From: Halisarca cf. caerulea
Taxonomy: Eukaryota > Porifera > Demospongiae > Chondrillida > Halisarcidae
Reading direction: 5' to 3'
Length of the DNA: 64,000 nt
Assembly (NCBI GenBank): GCA_963170055.1
Contig: CAUJGJ010000242.1
Location: forward strand, 7,120,859 to 7,184,858
The number at the start of each line of letters is the position of its first letter. Position 1 is the stretch's first letter. A program made the position numbers and the translations under genes. Under the pieces are notes generated by a model. The model was given only the letters and a program-made list of their open reading frames with translations. It did no database searches and had not been told where the DNA came from. Positions 32,388 through 64,000 of this stretch are shown here, one piece after another.

Positions 32388-33174
32388 TAATGTGCAATAT
32401 GCACTGAGGCACTAGGGAACACAACCCTATGAAGCACAGCAAACAACAAATTGCGTAAATACAAAACTTCAAGAAAGTTCAAACATAATATGTTGTGTCA
32501 TGATCAATAGCTAAATCTAGTCTTATAAGCATTCATAATCATCTTTGTGATTCATGATAGGGTTCTTACAAGCCATATGCAACAGGACCCTCAACTTGTT
32601 CTCGTCAGTGAATTCATTGAAGTTGTTTACGTGCATCTGTAATAGGTTAAAAACAGGTTGTCTCCAGTGATTCATAGCACTACATCTAATCAGCCAGTGT
32701 TCTACATCCTCAATCTCCACCGAAGAACATGATTGGCAAATTCTCTCCTCCCTCGGTTGACCTCTCCATCGCCCAGTCTCAATTCTTAGGCCAATTGTTC
32801 CTCCTCGAATCTTATATTGCAGCTGTAATAATCTTCCTAGAGTCATCTCAAAACAGTCAAAATGTGATAACTTTGTATGGAGTACATTCTCCCCCACATC
32901 ATTCCCCCATAGGGGTATTTTGCACTTACTACCCCTCCACCCAGGCACTCCGCCTCTGTACAGTTGCTAAACCGTGAAATTCTACATAGCCATACAAAGA
33001 AGCAAGAGCTAGTTGTTTAGTCCTGTCATGTCCTTTCTGTGTCATATTATTGACAACTTTGCTTGTTTTTTAGATGGTCTCCTGGGTATAGCTCTTGTAG
33101 GAGGTACAGCAGCAGTCGTAGCATCAGCAGCAGCAGTTATTTTTGGTTTTGCTCTGGCCAAAGCCACTAGGTAG
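23666..33174 (+). CDS. FIS1: Mitochondrial fission 1 protein, five exons
   Basis: Exons 23666-23779, 30046-30178, 30245-30315, 30591-30696 and 33074-33174 join in phase with GT/AG introns into 174 residues. The core is diagnostic: SPYSNDIKKGIVLLKELC, GKDQRDYLFYIGLGSYRLED, YVERLLNFEPQNRQAKQLEQ and DGLLGIALVGG. These form the two TPR-like repeats of FIS1, followed by a C-terminal transmembrane anchor (~150-170) rich in Ala and Val and a short basic tail ending KATR. FIS1 sits in the mitochondrial and peroxisomal outer membrane facing the cytosol and takes part in recruiting fission factors. Vertebrate FIS1 is about 150 residues; this protein has roughly 25 extra N-terminal residues (MASYGNGSEARDGHRCSESL), which may be lineage-specific. 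The ATG follows a stop-containing leader and has A at -3. Intron 1 (6.3 kb) and intron 4 (2.4 kb) are filled with transposon debris. Confidence 0.95.
24137..25376 (+). mobile_element. Decayed LINE fragment in FIS1 intron 1
   Basis: Plus-strand frames encode SCLNLANSWKVNNDLKLNAT followed by KTECVLI, the W...N.LkLN..KTE block downstream of the polymerase catalytic site in jockey/CR1-type LINEs. Upstream sequence has lost the YADD box. Later frames retain a degraded C-terminal region with several stops. The 3' tail holds GTAGCCTTTGGCTAAAAG and ends CCTAACCTAACCTA; a second, similar tail (GTAGCCTCTGGCTAAAGG) is at 25700-25850. Same strand as FIS1. Confidence 0.75.
26216..26397 (+). mobile_element. 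Tyrosine-recombinase C-terminal fragment (DIRS/Ngaro or Crypton type)
   Basis: One plus-strand frame reads WGATTASLVGIPDAAIKLLG then QWKSHALKTYVHPH. This is the end of an eukaryotic transposon-type tyrosine recombinase: the GAAT..A..GIPD..Ik.LGRW.S.A...YI block whose final Tyr (in KTYVHP) aligns with the catalytic tyrosine position or its neighbour. The upstream Arg/His motifs are lost or out of frame. It could come from a DIRS/Ngaro retrotransposon or a Crypton; this fragment cannot separate them. Confidence 0.68.
26536..26942. mobile_element. Foldback element copy, asymmetric
   Basis: A palindrome of about 230 bases is centred near 26650 (GGACTGGGTACAGTGTGCA on the left, its complement on the right) and is followed by a one-sided extension with five variants of TCTAGCCCTATG. 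It ends in CCATTTTTAAATGGTTTTTA, as in the 18638-19197 palindrome. It is the same family with one arm truncated. Confidence 0.8.
27428..27840 (+). repeat. Dispersed repeat, copy 1
   Basis: About 400 bases, from TTTAGCTTTTCCATCG to ACCGTGGTTCATGATAA, align colinearly with 57692-58078 at an estimated 80-85% identity, including the conserved word ATGTATGGGCAGCCATGTTT. Neither copy has long reading frames or obvious TIRs, so the class is unknown. Confidence 0.8.
28041..28083. repeat. (TA)n tract
   Basis: Pure TA dinucleotides in FIS1 intron 1. Confidence 0.95.
28270..29870 (-). mobile_element. 5'-truncated RLE-type LINE with frameshifts, in FIS1 intron 1
   Basis: Reading leftwards on the minus strand: the polymerase block SSEGAQQGDPLGPLLFSLTI and FYLDDGTLGDS (YxDD catalytic site), a thumb region with ITAGGLGIRSFARLAPSASL, a knuckle (CVPHQCTQCCVHVYSSGTHG and CRKSADWHPCH), then LEPVGLCRSDGKHADGVTVI and AWDVTCDILAPS, the D...W.V...D pattern of a PD-(D/E)XK-like nuclease. 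The end FKSLGVFGDSAMSFLKELVH is in another frame. At least three frame changes are needed, so it is dead. The family differs from the 9911-13060 element. It is antisense to FIS1. Confidence 0.85.
31896..32298 (-). mobile_element. tRNA-derived SINE with ~90-bp inverted flanks, in FIS1 intron 4
   Basis: Arms 31896-31988 and 32209-32298 are near-perfect reverse complements (one contains TTTTTAATGGAAACCACTAC). Between them lie a tRNA-like head (32138-32209, minus) and two tandem copies of a body with AGTCTAGGGCAACCAAACCT and AGCCTAGCCTAG. This looks like a tail-to-head SINE arrangement or a foldback derivative that captured a tRNA promoter. Confidence 0.72.
32138..32209 (-). tRNA. tRNA-like sequence (SINE head, probably not a functional tRNA)
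   Basis: The minus strand has box A TAGCTCAGAAGGTAGAGC and box B GGTTCAATCCC at tRNA spacing. A TCAGC/GCTGA anticodon stem closes a 7-base loop GTACAAA (nominal anticodon ACA). The acceptor arms GTCTTCC/GGAAGTC pair at six of seven positions. Its setting inside inverted repeats, and continuation of repeat sequence on both sides, indicate a SINE polymerase III promoter rather than a tRNA gene. Confidence 0.6.
32337..32385. repeat. (ATT)n microsatellite
   Basis: About 48 bases of ATT/TAT repeats, adjoining the 3' tail of the minus-strand LINE fragment at 32387-32948. Confidence 0.95.
32387..32948 (-). mobile_element. LINE 3' fragment in FIS1 intron 4
   Basis: The minus strand (32948-32523) encodes YKIRGGTIGLRIETGRWRGQ, then REERICQSCSS and IEDVEHWLIRCSAM, homologous to the LINE end at 6433-6924 (VETGRWQG, DRVCQEC, EDVYHWLLSC). 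The tail CCTAGTGCCTCAGTGCATAT resembles the GTGCCTC tail of that family but ends in ATT repeats rather than GATT. Confidence 0.8.
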
Positions 33175-33626
33175 TATTTTGTATTGCAAACTTTCATCTT
33201 TCATTAATTTTTGCTGTATGCATGTTGCTTTATAGACAGTGCACAAGTGAGTTAACTTTATATGTTTGTTCTGTTTCTTCTGCCACAACTATACATTATT
33301 CTGTTGCTATTGTATATTGGTTTTATTTTGTGTGATATTGCATGCGCTTTTGCAATCTTTTATCCAACCCACGAGGAATAATATTATGACTGTAACTTAT
33401 GTATATATATCCCTTTTGCCCTAATTGTGATTGATAGCAATAATACACTGAGTTTGTTTACCAGTCAAACTACTAAAATTTCATATACGAAATTTCTCTT
33501 ATATATCATACGAATAAATTCGTTCTTTCAAAGTGAGACGTACGTAGGTCAGATTTACACCTGTAGGCAAGGTTCGCCATTTTGTTGCCACGCTTCGCCA
33601 TGTACGTAAGCTAGCGAAAAGAAGTA

Positions 33627-33802
33627 CAGTAAAATCTCGATAATTAGAACCATGATAATTAGAATATCTGGCTTAATTCAAACATTGATGAATGTACCAT
33701 TCCTAATGTATGGAGTACATATGTGGCTGGTTAATTAGAACTTATGGATAATTAGAACTTTTTTACTGGAAAATCAAGGTTCTAATTAATGAGATTTCAC
33801 TG
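33627..33802. mobile_element. 176-bp pogo-like MITE
   Basis: Starts CAGTAAAATCTCGATAATTA and ends TTAATGAGATTTCACTG, with TA on both sides (33625-33626, 33803-33804). The word TAATTAGAAC is repeated five times in either orientation. Length and ends parallel the MITEs at 22740 and 46104. Confidence 0.8.
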
Positions 33803-33858
33803 TAGCTGCAATAAAACGTCCAAAAGGACGAGACGTCCTTCTCTGAAAGTCAGAAACC

Positions 33859-33881
33859 ATGGAAGCTATCGAAGAAGGGAG
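33859..33881 (+). other. Candidate short first exon downstream of FIS1
   Basis: ACCATGG in good start context opens MEAIEEG and meets a consensus AG|GTAAGG donor 23 bases on. A possible second exon follows an AG near 33988. No conserved protein is recognised, so this is only a candidate. Confidence 0.25.
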
Positions 33882-34873
33882 GTAAGGTATTATTACAATG
33901 ATATTTAGGATGTACATGCACTCAGTAGGCTTTTAGTATTACCCACATGCAAATGGTTCTGAATCAATAGATTATCTCAGATTGACACGGCTAAAAAGAC
34001 TAAACTGCAGCAGTCAGAGGTACCTTAGAGGAAGAAGGAGAGGCTGAAGGACATGTCAGCATGCCAGGCTGCTAATATACGATATACCAATGACATGCAC
34101 CCTCAAAAACTTGTTTTGCATATTATATATATATTGATGTTCATTCTCACAGCTACGTATTCTTTCTAATGTATGCATGCATATGATTGCATTGTCTCTG
34201 TATATAACAAATATACAGTACATATCCTATTGATTCTGAAGTCCCATATATAGCACTATTGAGGTCACATGCAGGGCTGCATGCATGGGGCATGCATGCG
34301 TGCTCTATGAGCACTTCTAGTTTATACAGTGGTATGCACAACCGTGCTTTTTTAGTTTGCATGGTGCTGAGGTTTGCATGGTAGGGTGCATGCATGGGCC
34401 ATTTTTTCCTGTACTGTTGAATGCATTAATTTGTGCATAACCCCATAGGTCTTGTAACTAGCCACATGCATATGCATTCTCCTTTAACATGCACCCATAC
34501 ACACATATACACATACATATGTAATATACCACACACACACACTTTTTTCACTTATCAACTCTTCATTATACCAAATGAGTACAAAATAAAAATAAAGAGT
34601 CACTTCAATTTAAGCAAAAAAGGGCAGGAGTGGCAATATAATGTTTGAACCATAGCGCAATGTGACCCTGTAAAGTAACTTAACAGAAAGAAAGAAAAAC
34701 TACATGTACAATCATTAATTAATTGGACCTAAATACTCATAATATATGTACAGACCTACAAACGTTATATACTATAATGGAGTTCAAGAACTATAGGTCC
34801 GATTGTTTCATAACAGCAAAAAAGCTATATAAGAGCTGCAGTTTCTCTGACTCCAAATCCTAAAGCTAGGATC
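33882..34873. other. Unassigned AT-rich stretch
   Basis: The stretch is rich in TGCATGCA words (several between 34160 and 34400) with a short CACA tract near 34530. No gene or element boundary is seen. Confidence 0.4.
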
Positions 34874-35530
34874 CTATCTCCTTGAGACAAGAGAGAAAGT
34901 AGCTTGTTTAAGCTTCAAATGTGTATAGGTTATGAGAAGTTCAAAACTGTTCAAGTCAATGAAGCCACAGGATCCAACCTGGAATGCGATCATGGTGCAT
35001 TTGTAGGCAGTAGAGGAGTTGATGTATTCACCGAGCTCAGCATAGCACAAAGATTTCCTTTCTTCGCCTTGTCTTGTGGTATCAAAGCAGGCAGTAAGCT
35101 CAATGAGGTAGCATGTATTGTCAGTCATAGACAATGTTGGACAATGTCAGACTTTAAGTCTGAAACAAGGAATTCTGGTCATTTGTAATGCATGACAATT
35201 GGGCTTGAATCGGAAATTAGGCAGATATCCTTGCAGTGATTCAATTAACTTTACACGAGCTAGGATAATGTTGTGCCTGTCGTCATAGTGCCTTTGTCTG
35301 AGTGCAACACAACTGTTGTTCAAGACATATAGCAATGACTGAAGTCTGCCACAAAGTGGGCATTTATATCCGAATCAGATTTTTCCACTTATGAAGGCTC
35401 TTTGGTGTGGTTAAGTGTCTAGTGTTGCATTCATGGCAAACTTGCAGATGATGTGATGCATGATCGACTGCACCGCACTGTTCCAGATGATTTAATATTG
35501 TCAAGACGGAAGCACTCACCCTGCATGTAC
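34874..35530 (-). mobile_element. C-terminal LINE fragment, copy B
   Basis: The minus strand has a broken knuckle CPLCGRLQSLLYVLNNSCVA, then RHYDDRHNIILARV, then LIELTACFDTTR...ERKSLCYAEL and FQVGSCGFIDLNSF. This ELT.cFe...........K..KY.eL....V.VGsRGf.d order is the C-terminal nuclease-like region of a widespread invertebrate LINE lineage. Frame changes at about 35140 and 35340 show decay. A second copy is at 36260-36990. Confidence 0.7.
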
Positions 35531-35580
35531 CTCATGCGCAAGGAACTGAAGATCAATGGTGGAGACGAGATACATCTCAT

Positions 35581-35660
<80 letters not shown>
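35581..35660. repeat. (CA)n microsatellite
   Basis: About 77 bases of pure CA followed by TACATACACGCACACACA. Confidence 0.95.
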
Positions 35661-35661
<1 letters not shown>

Positions 35662-35790
35662 TACACGCACACACAATCAGAGGGAGCTAATAAGTCTATT
35701 CGTCAACAGGGATGTCATAGCATGGCACATACTATGCAACATAATACTGTCAATAGCTCTAAAACAAAAAGAATAATATTATATATACAG

Positions 35791-35824
<34 letters not shown>

Positions 35825-35850
35825 CTATATATTTTTTACTATTGTACGAC

Positions 35851-35896
35851 CTATATACCATACTACATATATGTACATATGTAGTATGGTATATAG
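35851..35896. repeat. Perfect 46-base palindrome
   Basis: CTATATACCATACTACATAT and its exact complement flank a central ATGTAC, next to a (TA)n tract at 35795-35820. It could form a cruciform. Confidence 0.9.
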
Positions 35897-36259
35897 ATAC
35901 ATGTACATACCTGCAATGTTGCACCTTGAGTAGATTTTAAAGGATTCCCTGATGGCTGTACATGTGATGGCAATGGAAACCAGAATTAAGTTGTTGGATA
36001 TGATGACTCTTGAGGCAATTAACCAACTATAAGGCAGGTCTCAGGCTACTCATTCAACCCTCTATAGACCTGTATTGCATGGAGATGACAGGAGTAGGCA
36101 GATGTCTTGGTAATGGTCTCAGTGAGCCCAGTGTACTTCATTGTCTTCCGAGCAGAGACTGCTGAAGTGTCGGTGTCATACAGTAAGCTCAATTAGGAAA
36201 ACTTCTGAAAGACTTGGGTTCAAACAATGATGTCAGGCTTGCAATCCAGTAAGTAGTAG

Positions 36260-36990
36260 TAAGTAGAAAGGATGGATGTAGTATATAGTTTTCGTTTAAT
36301 AAATCAACTGTTGTCCTTACTTCTGTGGGTATACAGTATAGGGTGCTCTCAAAGGAATTTGGCAATCAAATGTAGAATAAGATCATGCCATTTGTTGTAT
36401 CTCCGTTGCTTTAAAGCAGTGGGGCAGCTGTTGAGGATGCATTGGAGAGATTGTAGCTGACTGCATACTGGACAACTACCAGATTGGACCTTCCCCATTT
36501 GAATAGATTTTGATTATGAGGCAGGCATGCAGTCAACCATAGCATTCAGTAAGAATTTGAGGAGCATTTCAGATAGACTGGACAGTACAAGGGACCGGAT
36601 GTCGAAGTCATCCACCTCACGTCTGAAACATTCACCCTGCACTTGGAGGGACGCAATCAAAAAGATATCCTCTGTGACTCTTGCATGTGATAGATAGTTT
36701 CACATACACTGAGTACATGCGTACATCTCTCTGACAGCTTGTATGAGAAACTTTCCAATAGTGATGATCGATGCATGGTTTTGTTGAGCCTGTAAGTTAC
36801 CAACCATGTCAGACATTTTTGAGACACTTCCTGCTCCTATTCAGTCATTAAGGATTTTCAACAAGTCGGGACCTAGCTGCTCTTGAGATCGAGATGGATA
36901 TGTTGAACACTATACTTCTGGGATAGATTCATCTGCTTCAAGAAAAAATATATACCACCTCCCCCGTTTTTTGTTGTCTAAACATGCAGC
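36260..36990 (-). mobile_element. C-terminal LINE fragment, copy A
   Basis: The minus strand encodes SGSCPVCSQLQSLQCILNSC then PTALKQRRYNKWHDLILHLI, the same C..C...L..H/ilNsC....kqrRY..WHD knuckle as copy B. Further right (36540-36990) only scattered traces of the preceding polymerase thumb remain. Confidence 0.6.
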
Positions 36991-37319
36991 TAGAGTCTAC
37001 TGCCAAAGATCAATGAAATATGTGCCACTATCTTGGAAGCCCACAGACCCATTGCGTTCGGAATGAGTGAACATGGCTTGATGGTTCCATCTCTAATGGA
37101 GAAGTGAGTGTATACCTCATCACAGCCTTCATAGAAGAGATTGGTGTTCTAGGTTACGTACCTGAATGCTACAGATCAAAGCTGAAGAAGGGATGACCTA
37201 AAAGTTGACACTATTGAACTTATGTGGTTGGCTGGAATAGCGGCTGAAGAGGAAGGTCATACTGTTGGGTAGTATGTATCATTCGCTAGGTACAGTGGAG
37301 CACATGTTGGATGCATGTC

Positions 37320-38540
37320 CTGAGTAATATACTTGAGACTTTTGCACGGGAAAGGAAAGAAGTGGTACTGATGGGTAACATAAACTGTGACTTATTGAAA
37401 TTGCCAAGATCTTATCTGGCCAACAAGCTCCTTACGATTACCAGGGATTACAGTCTATGTACATAATCTCGACTTCAACTCAAATCATTGAGTCTTCACA
37501 ATCTATTATTGATGTATTGTTTACTTCCAATAGCAATCTTCTCTATTTTACTGGTACTACAGTTTTCACTAGTAGTGATCACTTTCACCTAAATTCTCTA
37601 GTTGGGAATTTTGGAAAATGTGATATTGAGAAGTTACTCCTTGACCTGACAAACACTCCATGGCAGATCCTTGACCTTTTGAGTGCATTGCAATTGATGA
37701 TAATTGAATATAATATAATAATACCTGGAAGTGCTTGTTCTTGGACATAGTGGACAAACATGCATCTAGCATAAACGTGAGGGTTAAACAGAATCATGCA
37801 TGCATGCAAAGTGGACTGACAAAGAGCTGTTGTCACTGATGAGATCTCATAATTTTTACCATAGGTAGTATATAAAATGAGATCTCCTAAGCTTTAATTG
37901 GGACAAGTTTTCAGCATATCGAAAGCAAATTAACCAATGAATAAAGAAGGTAAAATCAGATTACTACACAAATATGAGTACATAACTTCACCACCAACCT
38001 AGTTAGTCATGGAGACATCTGAATTCCCTCCTTGGCAGGCAGAATAATAGCACGAACAATGTATTAAAAGGAAAGGGACGGTTACTAACACAAGAGAAAT
38101 TCTAACACATGCATTTCTTCAACAATTCAGTAGGCACATATATACCAGGCATCCCAAGTTCACCTAGTGGGGTATGCCCTCACACAATACCTTATATATT
38201 TCCATCCTGCTTCGAATTTTCCACTATCTCAGCTGATCAGGTATATATGTAACGTATGATCTATTTTGGATTCTAGTAATGTCAGTGGTCCTGCAAATTT
38301 TAGCACAACTACATCGTATGTATGGTTGCCCTCTTGCAACCCTATTCAGTCAATTTCCTGCCGAGTGGAAGGATGCCAATATTAACCCAATTATAAATCT
38401 GATAGTAAGTATGAAGCCGTCAATTACTGACCAGTATTGGTTATCCCCTTTGTTGCAAAAGTATTTGAATCCATTATCCATCGATCGTGCTGCTATTTCA
38501 AGATGGCCATTTTTGCATTTTATTCCTGGACGGTTATAAA
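37320..38540 (+). mobile_element. Decayed APE-type LINE (endonuclease to polymerase fingers)
   Basis: Plus-strand frames read EVVLMGNINCDLLKL (endonuclease GDFN block with D lost to N), then after a frameshift SSQSIIDVLFTSNSNLLYF and SSDHFHLNS (the SLID...SDH blocks), and from 38279 a polymerase-finger segment FSQFPAEWKDANINPIINLI with LSPLLQKYLNPL. Order and strand agree, so this is one element with many lesions. It belongs to the APE class, unlike the RLE-type elements elsewhere here. Confidence 0.75.
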
Positions 38541-38878
38541 TACCCTGTGTAGTGCACGCCCTATATCCGTTACAGTTCGATTTAACCTCATGCAATAATC
38601 TGAACCCTAGACCAAAGGAAAACAAACAAACAAAAAGACATGTAACCTGCAGCTGTCTTGGGACTTACAAACCTTTGGCTTATATATGATTGCTGACTTG
38701 TAGTATAGATGTCTTATAACCAATAAAATTTCTGAATTATTATATGCACTGTTTTATAATTATTTTCCCCATATATAATTCATCATGCATGATCAAAGTA
38801 ACCTGTTATAATGCTAGCTATAATAATATTATTATTTAGATTACATGCATGCAGGACATACATGCATCAAAGCCTGCA

Positions 38879-38931
<53 letters not shown>

Positions 38932-39568
38932 TGTATATAGCAGATCTAGATGTAGCATTAATTATCATTCTGTTCAAGTTATAAAGGAAATTATCTATCT
39001 ATATCTACGTACAAAAGGCTCTATAATAAGCTGGTCACACTCCATGCATGCTGGACATACATATCTCATCATGCATGCATCCACTGATGCATTGTGCACG
39101 CTCATGCATGCAGTTTAACCTAAATTACATGCTGGCACATGCAACCTATGTATTATATCCTCCCTAGCAACCCCTCTCTGTCTTCCTAGCTCTATCTGAA
39201 GTGACCCGGTGCTGTATACCTCTCCTCAACTTGGCATGGATTAATCTTCCTATACAGCTGCATGCAGGCATGCATGGTTCTTGCTGTCAGTGCAGTTATA
39301 GCTCTATATGCACTTTCATAGATTTCCTTGATCACACTCAGCTGCAGCTTTGGCTTCCATTCCAGCTCTCTCTTCCACCCTTCCCTTGTATACATTTTCC
39401 ATGCAATCCCTCTAGCTCAACATATCCCCAATACTTGCATGTGCATACTCATATATCCTCACATCCAAACTACCTAGCACACATACAGTACATGCACCCT
39501 CATGCAACTCTTCACCCACTCCACTCTGAATAAAGGCCTATAGCTCAAATATGTATGTACAGTATAAT

Positions 39569-39609
<41 letters not shown>

Positions 39610-40170
39610 ATAATAATATACAGTTTTATAAATTATATTATTCTTACACATATTATATAGCATTTGTTAACATGGTAACGACACAATTATACAGCTATTT
39701 TATAATTTGTAAAACACGGGCATCTAATTTACCCTGAGTTTATGCTTGAAAACCTGCATTCAGGCAAATACCTCTCTGTAACGTTTCTTCAATAGCTTTC
39801 AGATAAAATACACTCTAAATATCCCAAAAGCCAATCTTTTCCACTGTGAGAAGTAAACTTAGCATTGTAGTTGAGAAAGTGTTTTGGGGGATTATTACTG
39901 CTGATTCCCTTCAGCAACTTGATATATTTAGTGCTTGTTTGAATTGCTTTTGTTTTAAATTTGTCGAAGTCCTGAAAGTTAAGAACACTTGCTCAAAGTC
40001 CCCAGAATGTATGGCATATAAAATGCACTCACCCTCAGGACTTGGAATTTTACATGCCTTACAGCCCTCCTGTCTATGTCTTAATTACCAAATAAAATGT
40101 GAATAATATATTATTTTAAGTAAACACATACAATTCCTTAAACCATAATATATAAAAGAAGTGGGCAACA
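38541..40170. other. AT-rich stretch without recognised genes
   Basis: It holds (TA)n tracts at 38883-38928 and 39571-39606 and many TGCATGC words. It lies just downstream of the RUN/Rubicon-family gene and may include its 3' UTR. No clear AATAAA was found within 100 bases of the stop. Confidence 0.4.

Positions 40171-64000
<23,830 letters not shown>

Overview
The window is eukaryotic nuclear DNA from an animal. Three genes have clear animal relatives and are split by canonical GT/AG introns: an ADAT2-type tRNA adenosine deaminase (minus strand, leaving the left edge), the mitochondrial fission factor FIS1 (plus strand, five exons, 23666-33174), and a RUN plus Rubicon-homology zinc protein (minus strand, twelve exons, 40171 to the right edge). 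A fourth gene (minus, 19981-21754) encodes an orphan protein with a signal peptide and several membrane segments. AT-rich sequence, abundant TGCATGCA words, very many small inverted-repeat elements and dense non-LTR retrotransposon debris suggest an early-branching marine invertebrate. I lean towards a sponge, but this is inference and no species is claimed. A 200-base N run (40501-40700) marks an assembly gap.

Layout. 1-252: ADAT2 exon. 568-5863: a probable complete DNA transposon with CACTGGAAAAA inverted ends, TA flanks and two divergent multi-exon genes; this is the most interesting object here. 5864-9440: LINE 3' ends, microsatellites, a small MITE and a retrotransposon fragment. 9791-13185: an apparently intact 3.4-kb single-ORF non-LTR retrotransposon (1049 codons) bounded by 14-bp target-site duplications and inserted in a CpG-rich block. 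13200-19957: mostly unassigned, with a hAT-like MITE, a second retrotransposon fragment and a 560-bp palindrome. 19981-21754: membrane-protein gene. 23666-33174: FIS1, whose long first and fourth introns hold LINE, tyrosine-recombinase, foldback and tRNA-SINE remnants. 33175-40170: no convincing gene, with decayed LINE pieces from at least two lineages. 40171-64000: RUN/Rubicon-family gene, whose introns hold Tc1, pogo-like and other TIR elements, a very long (TG)n tract and a dead retrotransposon.

The host genes do not form a pathway. ADAT2 acts in tRNA wobble editing, FIS1 on the mitochondrial outer membrane, and the RUN/Rubicon protein probably in late-endosome, lysosome or autophagy traffic. 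Exon coordinates were derived by checking reading phase across every junction. Family names come from motif recognition without database searches.
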